Positions 24,854 through 31,878 of a stretch of 39,268 bases of DNA are shown here, in pieces. The number at the start of each line of letters is the position of its first letter. Position 1 is the stretch's first letter. Source of the stretch: Taibaiella sp. (GTDB taxonomy: Bacteria; Bacteroidota; Bacteroidia; Chitinophagales; Chitinophagaceae); assembly GCA_016786705.1 (NCBI GenBank), contig JAEUVV010000004.1, forward strand, positions 1-39,268, given 5' to 3'. The translations under genes and the position numbers were made by a program. The notes under the pieces were generated by a model. It searched no databases and was not told where the DNA came from. It was given only the letters and a program-made list of their open reading frames with translations.

Positions 24854-25096
24854 ATGGAACAATCAAAACGTGGCAGCGGATTATTAGGCATCCTGGCTAT
24901 TGTAGGCGGGGCCTTACTGGTCAAAAAATTTGCACAAAGAAGGGAAAGAATGCGCAGTACTTTATCGGAATACGGCATCAACGAGCGCTCTCCTTTCGCG
25001 GTAGCCGACCAGATACGCGCTATGGACCAGGAAAAGTATGACAGCCTGAAAGAAAAGCTGAAACAGCAATTTAACAGGGGCCGTTGCCAACATTAA
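24854..25096 (+). CDS. Small membrane-anchored hypothetical protein
   Basis: This 80-residue protein has one N-terminal hydrophobic segment (about residues 10-25) and a charged helical tail containing Ala-Asp-Gln-Ile-Arg-Ala-Met-Asp. It is the third gene of the sigma-factor operon, 61 bases after the previous stop. The tail organisation is similar to that of its neighbour. Function unknown. Confidence 0.65.
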   Translation: MEQSKRGSGLLGILAIVGGALLVKKFAQRRERMRSTLSEYGINERSPFAVADQIRAMDQEKYDSLKEKLKQQFNRGRCQH

Positions 25097-25252
25097 TCAT
25101 TTAAATCCCAAACGGTTCAAAAGCAATAAACGAAACTGCATGCAGCTTCGTTTATGCGCGTTAAAAAGAACCGAAAAAAACATCCATCCTACTTTATTGC
25201 CAACCGGGAAACTGTATAAATCCGTATTTTATCTTAAACTTAGTTTAGTAAA

Positions 25253-25781
25253 ATGCGCTACCTATTTTTATCGCTGCTCCCGCTCCTGCTTGTCTTGAAG
25301 ACTAACGCTCAAAGGACCTTCAGCCTGAAAGACCTTAATGATTTAAAACAACTTGCAGCACCCTGGATCGTAAAGGCCAATACAGACCTTCCTATTTATG
25401 AAGATTGGCAAATAGCTAATGACTCCTTATTAAACGGCACCTGGTACCGCGTGGCCGAGGACACAAATTATTTGCCGGAAGCAAGCCTGAAATTATATTA
25501 TGCTAATAATACAATAACACTTGAATATACTTATGCCGGACCAAACGACCCAACCGGAACAACGTTTACTTTCCAGTTAAAAAGTATAGACCGGGGCGTC
25601 TATTTTTTTGAAAATACCGCAGCAACTTTAACCGGCTCAGCTAAGCAAGCACTCAAAGAAAATGTTCCTTACGGGCATTGCCTATGATTGCTCCGGAAAA
25701 GACCAAATTATGGCACAAAGACAATATATAGTCCCTGGCACAGGGTTACATACGTTCCGCTATGTTTTTAAGAAAGAGTAA
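25253..25781 (+). pseudogene. Secreted lipocalin-sized protein gene with a late frameshift
   Basis: The first frame gives a signal peptide (ending Asn-Ala-Gln near residue 19) and a beta-rich body, and stops at 25685-25687. In the +1 frame a protein-like sequence continues without break (Tyr-Asp-Cys-Ser-Gly-Lys-Asp-Gln-Ile and a Thr-Phe-Arg-Tyr-Val-Phe end) to TAA 25779-25781, just before a terminator. Restoring one frame would give about 175 residues. The shift lies around 25640-25675. It may be a real mutation or a sequencing error, and the truncated form may still be made. Confidence 0.6.
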
Positions 25782-25784
25782 ACA

Positions 25785-25816
25785 AAAAAAGAGTATCCGT
25801 ATGATACTCTTTTTTA
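25785..25816. terminator. Bidirectional terminator
   Basis: A stem of about 12 bp (25786-25797 with 25803-25814) with a 5-base loop is bordered by A on one side and T on the other. It serves the plus-strand frameshifted gene and the minus-strand SRPBCC gene that ends at 25820. Confidence 0.85.
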
Positions 25817-25819
25817 TTG

Positions 25820-26233
25820 TTAATGCGTTTCCGCGTAGTGCTTAAAATTATCCAGGATGGCCTGCCAGCCCTGCTCCTGCATCTCTACCGGGTTTTGCGC
25901 TTCCGGGTCGAACACTACGACGATACCGGTCTTACCTTCTCCTTCCGGGACAAAAGAAACATTTACTTTCCTCTGATCGTCCATAGTATAGCTAAAGGAA
26001 TCTTTAGGCTTAACGGTATCGTAGACCCCGCCGAAATCAAAACCGAAGCTGCCATCACGCGCTTCCATGCGATAGCTGAAACGGCCGCCTTCCCGCAAGT
26101 CATTTTCCGCCTTAGGGCAATGCCAGGATTCGTGAGCCGCATTCCATTGCTGTACATGCTGCGGGTTGTTATAATAATCCCAAACCTTTTCCAGGCCTGC
26201 ATTTACGGTCGCATTAATTTTTATTGTTTCCAT
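25820..26233 (-). CDS. SRPBCC (AHSA1/START-like) protein
   Basis: The 137-residue protein shows the family start (Val-Asn-Ala-Gly-Leu-Glu-Lys-Val-Trp-Asp-Tyr-Tyr), a Gln-Gln-Trp-Asn-Ala segment, a Gly-Gly-Arg-Phe-Ser-Tyr-Arg-Met strand and the closing helix with Gln-Gly-Trp-Gln-Ala-Ile-Leu-Asp. The fold is a hydrophobic-ligand cavity of the Bet v1 type; the ligand is unknown. It is the last gene of a ten-gene minus-strand cluster, separated from the previous one by 193 bases. Confidence 0.85.
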   Translation of the reverse strand: METIKINATVNAGLEKVWDYYNNPQHVQQWNAAHESWHCPKAENDLREGGRFSYRMEARDGSFGFDFGGVYDTVKPKDSFSYTMDDQRKVNVSFVPEGEGKTGIVVVFDPEAQNPVEMQEQGWQAILDNFKHYAETH

Positions 26234-26426
26234 GACTTAACATTGTTTATTAAAAAATTCATTATAATTGATCCTCCAGCTTATAGCATATAAAACAGTT
26301 TTTGTAAAAGACAAAAGCTTTATCACTTCAATGCAAATACGGATCAATGCCTGGCCTGATTTATTGTACTTATGATAAATATTATTAGTTAAAAACATCT
26401 GCCTTCACTTTCTGCATATCGTTCTG

Positions 26427-27290
26427 TTATTGCTCGCAGATCTCTTTCAGCTTGCGAAAGGCACGCGGGAAGCTTTCATTCATCTGCTCGAAATACGCTT
26501 TCTGGTTGTCCAGTTCTAAACTCAGGTGAGTAGAGCCGTCTTCATTATCTGATAGGCGGTAACTTTCTAATATGCCGGTCCACTGTTCGGTTTCCTCATC
26601 CAGCTCCTGCTCCTCGCCATTCACAATAATACCGATATGGCTCAGGATCATCAATTTATTTTCCTGCATAAAGATCACATCACTGTAAAGCCCATTACCT
26701 TCCGGCGATAACAAATGCACTGTTTCCCCGGCTTTAAGTTCGCCTTCATAATAAGAGCCTTCTGTAAATTCAGAGGTCCAGGCCGTATAGCCTTCTTTGC
26801 TCCACATTTTTTGCCATACTTTTTCCCGTGGTGCCCGGATGTCTATTTCGAAATGCTGCTTACCTATATCGTGTAAAAAATTACGTAAAGAAATGCTGAC
26901 TATACCTTTCCACCCGAATTCATAATTCTCCGGGGAGAATTCCGGACCGGCATCCGCAAAGCTCTCAAGGCCGGTATGGGTAAGGGTAAGCAAAGTATGC
27001 TCCTCGTCTATGCCGGAAAGCTCCCAGCGCAATACAGACCGGCCTTTTGAATGATCGGGATGCGTCCAGGTATGCTCTAAAAGTTTTAAAGGCGCTACCT
27101 GTAAAACTTCACAGGCATGTAAATAGGTCTTGTGCTGATCATCCCCGTAAAAGGTAAATACATTACCCGGCTTTAGTTCAAAATTATGTACATTAAAGTA
27201 CCATTCCCGCATCAGTTCCGGCAAAGTAATCGCTTCCCACACGGCTTTGATCGGCGCCCTAAATTTTTGTTGTAATACAACTGTATCCAT
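26427..27290 (-). CDS. Tandem SRPBCC (AHSA1-like) protein
   Basis: The 287-residue protein holds two SRPBCC domains, about residues 1-140 and 143-287. Each starts with a basic/hydrophobic strand and a Val-Trp helix (Ala-Val-Trp-Glu-Ala and Lys-Val-Trp-Gln-Lys). The second also shows a Gly-X-Tyr-Tyr-Glu-Gly-Glu strand. Fusion of two such domains suggests a pseudo-dimeric ligand-binding protein. It follows the cupin gene by 36 bases. Confidence 0.85.
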   Translation of the reverse strand: MDTVVLQQKFRAPIKAVWEAITLPELMREWYFNVHNFELKPGNVFTFYGDDQHKTYLHACEVLQVAPLKLLEHTWTHPDHSKGRSVLRWELSGIDEEHTLLTLTHTGLESFADAGPEFSPENYEFGWKGIVSISLRNFLHDIGKQHFEIDIRAPREKVWQKMWSKEGYTAWTSEFTEGSYYEGELKAGETVHLLSPEGNGLYSDVIFMQENKLMILSHIGIIVNGEEQELDEETEQWTGILESYRLSDNEDGSTHLSLELDNQKAYFEQMNESFPRAFRKLKEICEQ

Positions 27291-27326
27291 TATTTGTTTT
27301 TTTTGATAATAAAAGAGAACCTGTGC

Positions 27327-27653
27327 TTAGTCTACAATAAACACTTCGGTTTCAGCAAGCGTAATGGCTTTATGCGCCTGTACATTATCGCCCAGCACAT
27401 AACTGTTTCCCTTAGTGACATCAACGCTTGTACCGTCTTTAAATTCAATGATGAGTACACCATTCAGCACGAGCAGAATATGCCCTTTTTCGCACCAGTG
27501 ATCTGCTTTAAAATCGGCAGAATAAGTATTATGGCGAATCTTTACGGTACCGGTTTCCTTGACTTTTGTAATCACATATCCTGTTTCACCTTCTATTTTT
27601 TCAGCCTGTATTTCTTCCCAGTTGATCGCTACATTTTCATTAAATATATCCAT
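27327..27653 (-). CDS. Small cupin-fold protein (DHCW-like)
   Basis: The 108-residue single-domain cupin has a Ala-Asp-His-Trp-Cys-Glu-Lys-Gly-His block carrying candidate metal ligands and a Leu-Val-Leu-Asn-Gly-Val-Leu beta hairpin. The order resembles cupins named after a DHCW motif, here written Asp-His-Trp-Cys. The substrate is unknown. It sits between the GNAT and tandem-SRPBCC genes with short gaps, so it is probably in the same transcript. Confidence 0.8.
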   Translation of the reverse strand: MDIFNENVAINWEEIQAEKIEGETGYVITKVKETGTVKIRHNTYSADFKADHWCEKGHILLVLNGVLIIEFKDGTSVDVTKGNSYVLGDNVQAHKAITLAETEVFIVD

Positions 27654-27664
27654 AAGTTTTGCTT

Positions 27665-28222
27665 TTATCCTGAAGATAGCATTTTATTCTTCCACTCCCA
27701 AGCCAATAGCGAATAACATTCGGAATCTTCATTTTTACCGTCCACTACATAATCTTCCCGCAACGTTCCCTCGAAAGTAAAGCCAAATTTTTCAAGTAAT
27801 TTCAGAGAGGGTATATTCTCCCTCCATACCAAAGCCGCGACCCGGTGCAGCCGCATGGTTTCAAAACCATAAGCCAGCACGCGCTCCAGCGCTTCTGTCA
27901 TCAGGCCTTTTTGTTTGTACTCATCAGCAAGCAGGCTGTAAAACAGCTCAGCACGGCCATGTGTGGCATTCCAGGTGTGAAAACCGCAGGTGCCTAAAGG
28001 CTGACCTGTTTCTTTATCTGTTAATAAGAAATACAATAAGGAGAGCCGGTGCGTTTCCATTCCTTTCTGATGCATATCCAGGTGATGGGCGTAAGCCGCT
28101 TCATCAAAACCCATTATTTCTTTTATAGCCTCTTTTCCCAGGGTGCTAAATACTTCGTGCAGAACCGCCGGGGTGACCAGGTTTAATTTTAAACGGGCAG
28201 TTTCCAGGTACTCAAAATTCAT
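27665..28222 (-). CDS. GNAT family N-acetyltransferase (RimJ/RimL-like)
   Basis: The 185-residue protein begins Glu-Thr-Ala-Arg-Leu-X-Leu. It has the acetyl-CoA motif region with Tyr-Lys-Gln-Lys-Gly-Leu-Met-Thr-Glu-Ala and a later Asn-X-X-Ser-X-Lys-Leu-Leu-Glu-Lys-Phe-Gly-Phe segment, the standard RimJ/L pattern. It transfers an acetyl group to an amine; the target is not predictable. The gap to the upstream DUF1801 gene is one base. Confidence 0.9.
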   Translation of the reverse strand: MNFEYLETARLKLNLVTPAVLHEVFSTLGKEAIKEIMGFDEAAYAHHLDMHQKGMETHRLSLLYFLLTDKETGQPLGTCGFHTWNATHGRAELFYSLLADEYKQKGLMTEALERVLAYGFETMRLHRVAALVWRENIPSLKLLEKFGFTFEGTLREDYVVDGKNEDSECYSLLAWEWKNKMLSSG

Positions 28223-28223
28223 A

Positions 28224-28649
28224 TCAGGAGGGGTATTTTTCTTTCAGGAATCTGACGGATGTTTCCATCAGTCGTTTCAGTTCATCTATATTAATATCAC
28301 TCAGCTTTTTCACATAGATACAGGCTTTCCCCATTTTGAATTTGCCCAAATTGTCCAGCAGATGTTTATGTTCCTCCAGGCCGGTAAATACATATAAAGA
28401 AATAGCCGCTTTTCTCGGCGAAAACCCTAACAGGGGCGCATCGCCTTCATGGCCGCTGGCATATTTATAATGGTAGTTACCAAAACCAACTATAGAGGGC
28501 CCCCACATCCTGGGCTCAAAACCGGATACTTCTTTCATCAGGCGGATCAATACTATACTATCTTCTTTTTGTTCTTCTGTCGCTGCAAAATCGTTAATAA
28601 AAGTAAGTACATGTACATCCGTTGATTTTGTCTTTGTCTTCGCCGCCAT
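28224..28649 (-). CDS. DUF1801 domain protein
   Basis: The 141-residue protein has the DUF1801 core: Trp-Gly-Pro-Ser-Ile-Val-Gly-Phe-Gly-Asn-Tyr, a Leu-Gly-Phe-Ser-Pro-Arg-Lys strand, and a C-terminal Lys-Met-Gly-Lys-Ala-Cys-Ile-Tyr-Val-Lys-Lys-Leu motif. The biochemical role of the family is unknown. It sits 2 bases after the YdeI-like gene, whose N-terminal domain is related, and both are probably co-translated. Confidence 0.85.
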   Translation of the reverse strand: MAAKTKTKSTDVHVLTFINDFAATEEQKEDSIVLIRLMKEVSGFEPRMWGPSIVGFGNYHYKYASGHEGDAPLLGFSPRKAAISLYVFTGLEEHKHLLDNLGKFKMGKACIYVKKLSDINIDELKRLMETSVRFLKEKYPS

Positions 28650-28651
28650 AT

Positions 28652-29215
28652 TTATTTGTATTTATCATTCAGCCCGACACCATTGAGTATCATAGGCCGG
28701 ATTTTTTCGATACGCTTCATTTTAGTTGCTTCCTGTTTCGCTTCATTGATATAGACCATGTATTCCTTTTGCTTGCCGGGACTCAGCTGTTCAAAGGCCG
28801 CTTTAAAAGACAGATCGGCCCTGAATGCCTGCTCCAGCTGCTCTGGTGTTTCAATAGCTTTAAACTTAGCCGGTTCTATCTTCAGGCCTTTCTTTTCTAC
28901 TTCAATGGCTTCCAGGATATAGCTCAGGATCTTTTTTTCATCGATCTCTTCCATAGCCATAAACCGCCATTGTCTTAAGGATTTTGTTTTCCCCTCAGAC
29001 GCGGTCACCAGCACCTTGTATTTATCTTCCAGGAAGACGCCATTATAAAACCATATGGAAAAGAAATTTTTGAAGCCACCATAGCTGACCACATTTTTGC
29101 CTTCATAGGTAAAGACTTCAGCGCCCCATTTTATGGCCGTTTCAAGCGGGGCCTTGCGGATAATGCCCGCAATCGCTTCCAGCTCATCTTTCCACTGTTC
29201 CGCATCTTGCATCAT
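28652..29215 (-). CDS. YdeI/OmpD-associated family protein (DUF1801 plus YdeI tail)
   Basis: The 187-residue protein has an N-terminal DUF1801-like domain (Ala-Ile-Lys-Trp-Gly-Ala-Glu-Val and Gly-Gly-Phe-Lys-Asn-Phe-Phe). Its helical C-terminal part has Leu-Ser-Pro-Gly-Lys-Gln-Lys-Glu-Tyr and Thr-Lys-Met-Lys-Arg-Ile-Glu-Lys, typical of YdeI. E. coli YdeI-type proteins have been linked to stress and peptide resistance, but no mechanism is visible here. It is tightly packed with the neighbouring genes. Confidence 0.85.
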   Translation of the reverse strand: MMQDAEQWKDELEAIAGIIRKAPLETAIKWGAEVFTYEGKNVVSYGGFKNFFSIWFYNGVFLEDKYKVLVTASEGKTKSLRQWRFMAMEEIDEKKILSYILEAIEVEKKGLKIEPAKFKAIETPEQLEQAFRADLSFKAAFEQLSPGKQKEYMVYINEAKQEATKMKRIEKIRPMILNGVGLNDKYK

Positions 29216-29241
29216 AGCTCAATTGTTATCAATAGTTCAAA

Positions 29242-29766
29242 TTAAACCCTTTGTTTTTCCAATACATTTTTAAGGTTGTTCAAACCTGTATCAAAGTCTT
29301 TGCCCATGTCATAAAACAGGCCCATGAGGTTAAAGGGATAAGGAGACTTACCACTGATGCCCCAGGTCACTTTAGTTTGCCCGGCACCTGCGTCTTCGGT
29401 CGTCATAAATGAAGTGGCCGGCTCGCCAAATCCAAAATCAAGGCTGGTTTCCAGTCTTTCCCCTTCTACTATTTTAGTAATGGTCTGCGACCCCTTATCC
29501 AGCTCTTTACTATCCCAGGAATACCTGAAGCCTACTGTACCGTCGGTACCTTCATAAGTTTTTTTCATACCCGGGTCCATCAATTGCCATTTGCCATAGT
29601 TATCCTGGTTCTTAATATACTTAATGTAGTCGAATACTACTGCCCGTGGTTTGTTGATCACAATACTGCGCTCTGAAGTAAATTCTTTAGGAGCGAATGC
29701 CGCAACGATGAGGGCAAGTGCGATGATTCCCAAAAGGAGGATGCCTATCCATTTTAAAATTTTCAT
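29242..29766 (-). CDS. Membrane-anchored SRPBCC protein
   Basis: The 174-residue protein has an N-terminal hydrophobic segment (about residues 5-25) that anchors or exports it. A polyketide-cyclase-type SRPBCC domain follows, with Arg-Ser-Ile-Val-Ile-Asn-Lys-Pro and a Tyr-Gly-Lys-Trp-Gln segment. The closing helix carries Gly-Leu-Asn-Asn-Leu-Lys. The exported placement sets it apart from the other SRPBCC proteins of the cluster. Confidence 0.85.
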   Translation of the reverse strand: MKILKWIGILLLGIIALALIVAAFAPKEFTSERSIVINKPRAVVFDYIKYIKNQDNYGKWQLMDPGMKKTYEGTDGTVGFRYSWDSKELDKGSQTITKIVEGERLETSLDFGFGEPATSFMTTEDAGAGQTKVTWGISGKSPYPFNLMGLFYDMGKDFDTGLNNLKNVLEKQRV

Positions 29767-29798
29767 TGTCTTTGTTTTATGAGTGTGAAATATGAGAA

Positions 29799-30254
29799 TT
29801 ATTTTTTAAAAAATTTATCGCCGACCAGGTTTAACTTGATGCCATGTTCCAGGTAAGCTTTCAGCCCGTCTAAAACGGTTGTAAAGCCCCCGGTAAGGTC
29901 TCTTACCGCAGCTACCAGGGCTTCGCCTTCCAGGTTGAGCCCGTAATTTTTGATGGTCACATAGGTGGTTGCGGGTGTTATCGCCTCAAATACATAATCA
30001 ACTGTTGTTTTGGGCTGTCCCCAGGTCATGCGGATCAATGTACCTGGAATGACCTCCAGCACTTCAATCTCTTCCTTAACCTGGTACATTTCCCATTCCC
30101 AGAGAATAGTTTTGCCGGGCTCCATCCGGCCTGAAGACCTGGTAAACCAGAAACATGTAGTAATGTCCGGGTTGACAAAAGCTTCAAACACTTCTGCGAC
30201 AGGTTTCCGGATCAGCATTTGCGCCGCAACTTCGGGGTTATCCTTGTGGTACAT
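29799..30254 (-). CDS. SRPBCC (AHSA1-like) protein
   Basis: The 151-residue protein has the Pro-Val-Ala-Glu-Val-Phe-Glu-Ala-Phe start, a Phe-Trp-Phe-Thr-Arg-Ser-Ser-Gly segment, a Trp-Glu-Trp-Glu-Met strand and a closing Gly-Gly-Phe-Thr-Thr-Val-Leu-Asp helix. This is the AHSA1 layout used for small hydrophobic ligands. It is followed by the membrane-anchored SRPBCC gene after 32 bases and preceded by a long inverted repeat. Confidence 0.85.
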   Translation of the reverse strand: MYHKDNPEVAAQMLIRKPVAEVFEAFVNPDITTCFWFTRSSGRMEPGKTILWEWEMYQVKEEIEVLEVIPGTLIRMTWGQPKTTVDYVFEAITPATTYVTIKNYGLNLEGEALVAAVRDLTGGFTTVLDGLKAYLEHGIKLNLVGDKFFKK

Positions 30255-30284
30255 ATGGTGTTTTTACTTAAAACTATAAAAAAT

Positions 30285-30343
30285 GGATTTAATAATGTCT
30301 TATAAAATTAAAAATAAAATTAATAAGAAACATTATTAAATCC
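30285..30343. repeat. 59-bp AT-rich inverted repeat between VOC and SRPBCC genes
   Basis: A perfect 14-bp inverted repeat (30285-30298 with 30330-30343) extends inward through a further partly paired CTTAT/ATAAG. On the minus strand it is followed by ATTTTTT, so it could terminate the VOC transcript or attenuate read-through. It is also compatible with a small palindromic repeat element. Confidence 0.6.
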
Positions 30344-30360
30344 AACCAGATACTGCTTGT

Positions 30361-30750
30361 TTACTTCATAGAATGGAAACCTATGGTGTTTCCTTCGGAG
30401 TCGGTAACGATAGAGCAGAAGCCATATTCACCGATCGGCATTTTGGGCTGGCACACTTTACCGCCGGCAGCGGCTACTTTAGCTTCAGGAACCGCACAGT
30501 CCTCGGTTACAAAATAGAGGATCGTGCCGCCGGAGCCGCCTTTCATATCCTTCATTTTAACCAATGCACCGGATGCTCCCGGATACTGCATTTCACCCGG
30601 GAAGGCACGCATTTCAAGCTCATGCCCCTCGGGGGTTGGTAATGGTGCTGTTTTAAGTCCTAAAACCTGCTCATAGAACGCGGCGGCCCTGTCCATGTCT
30701 TCTACATAGAGCTCAAACCAACCTATCGGGTTCATGTTGTTACTTTCCAT
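30361..30750 (-). CDS. VOC family (glyoxalase/bleomycin-resistance fold) protein
   Basis: The 129-residue protein has the paired beta-alpha-beta-beta-beta modules of VOC proteins: Ile-Gly-Trp-Phe-Glu-Leu-Tyr-Val and Ala-Ala-Phe-Tyr-Glu-Gln-Val-Leu-Gly early, and Tyr-Gly-Phe-Cys-Ser-Ile-Val-Thr-Asp-X-Glu-Gly-Asn late. Glu and His residues at the usual metal positions are partly present. The substrate is unknown. A TATATTTG element upstream suggests its own promoter. Confidence 0.85.
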   Translation of the reverse strand: MESNNMNPIGWFELYVEDMDRAAAFYEQVLGLKTAPLPTPEGHELEMRAFPGEMQYPGASGALVKMKDMKGGSGGTILYFVTEDCAVPEAKVAAAGGKVCQPKMPIGEYGFCSIVTDSEGNTIGFHSMK

Positions 30751-30782
30751 AATTGTCTTGTGTTTTATAATGGTTAAGGACT

Positions 30783-30790
30783 CAAATATA
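30783..30790 (-). promoter_or_regulatory. Probable -7 element for the VOC gene
   Basis: TATATTTG on the minus strand (30790-30783) matches TAnnTTTG exactly, 33 bases before the VOC start. The expected TTG position reads TTT. Confidence 0.4.
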
Positions 30791-30846
30791 CCCCGATTTC
30801 CCTGCAGTAAAAATTGCCTTAGGGCAAGAAATACCGGCTACTTTTT

Positions 30847-31710
30847 TTAAGCATTATTATAAGCCGCTTCCAGGTCAGCGATGACTATCTTTTTCATTTG
30901 CAGCATAGCCTTCATCGCGGCTTGAGCGCCCGAGGGATTCTCCTGGCTAGCCATCAGCGCTTCGAGGCGTTTCGGAACAATCTGCCAGCTTAAGCCAAAT
31001 TTGTCTTTGAGCCAGCCGCACATACTCTCCTGTCCACCCTCCGCTGTTAATTGCTCCCATAGCTGATCTGTTTCCTGCTGGTCATTGGTCATAACGACTA
31101 TAGAGATGCCTTCATTAAAATTAAAGTTATGCTCCAGGGAAGAGTCCATACAAGCTATTTTATAATTGTGGACCCGGAATTCCGCATGCTGGATATGGTC
31201 CGGGTAGTCTCCCCCCTCGCCATCTTTATAATACATAATGCCGTCAATACCCGAATCAGGAAATACGGAAGTATATAAATCCATGGCTGCTTTCGCTTTA
31301 CCATTATTTTCGTTAACGAACATCAATGTCGGCGTGATCCGCTGTTCCGGACTATACCCTTCTTTAAAATATAATTGCCAGGTCATACCATATTTATCCC
31401 TGATCCAGCCATAACGGTCCGCAAAGGGATAAGCATCCAGGGGCATCAAGGCTATGCCTTCTATAGCCAGGGCATCCCAGTACTTATTTAATTCCTCCGC
31501 GCTATTGCAAATGATCATTAAAGATACCGAGGCATTTTTTTCAAATTGAGGCCCGCCATTCAAGAGCATTATCCGCTGCCCGGCTACCTCTATGTGTACT
31601 ACTATGGGTGTATGGATCAGCACTTTGGCTCCCAGTGCCTGTACATAAAATTCAGCTGTTTCCGAGGCATTATGGTCACACCACAAACAAGGATAGATAT
31701 CTTGATTCAT
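30847..31710 (-). CDS. Tandem PhnB-like VOC protein
   Basis: The 287-residue protein has two PhnB-type VOC domains, about residues 1-122 and 125-287. Each contains the Trp-Cys-Asp or Leu-Met-Phe-Val start, an Ala-X-Phe-Tyr or Met-Asp-Leu-Tyr helix, and a closing Asp-Lys-Tyr/Phe-Gly-Met/Leu-X-Trp-Gln strand. These proteins bind metals or small ligands and are often uncharacterised. It is the first gene of the minus-strand cluster; a near-consensus TATTTTTA lies upstream. Confidence 0.88.
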   Translation of the reverse strand: MNQDIYPCLWCDHNASETAEFYVQALGAKVLIHTPIVVHIEVAGQRIMLLNGGPQFEKNASVSLMIICNSAEELNKYWDALAIEGIALMPLDAYPFADRYGWIRDKYGMTWQLYFKEGYSPEQRITPTLMFVNENNGKAKAAMDLYTSVFPDSGIDGIMYYKDGEGGDYPDHIQHAEFRVHNYKIACMDSSLEHNFNFNEGISIVVMTNDQQETDQLWEQLTAEGGQESMCGWLKDKFGLSWQIVPKRLEALMASQENPSGAQAAMKAMLQMKKIVIADLEAAYNNA

Positions 31711-31826
31711 AAAAACGGGTTATTAATGATTATAATAAGTGAAACATCTTGTATCAATAAAAATACGATTTTAAACGCGCTAAAAACTTGCCCTAAGATA
31801 ACTATTTAAGTACTATGTATAGTAAA

Positions 31827-31856
31827 AAAAGCTCCCTCTATGACGAAGGAGCTTTT
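31827..31856 (-). terminator. Terminator of the 914-residue T9SS gene
   Basis: A 9-bp stem (31827-31835 with 31848-31856) is followed on the minus strand by a run of T. It lies 22 bases after the stop at 31879. Confidence 0.85.
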
Positions 31857-31878
31857 GAACATAAAATAATTTTACGGA

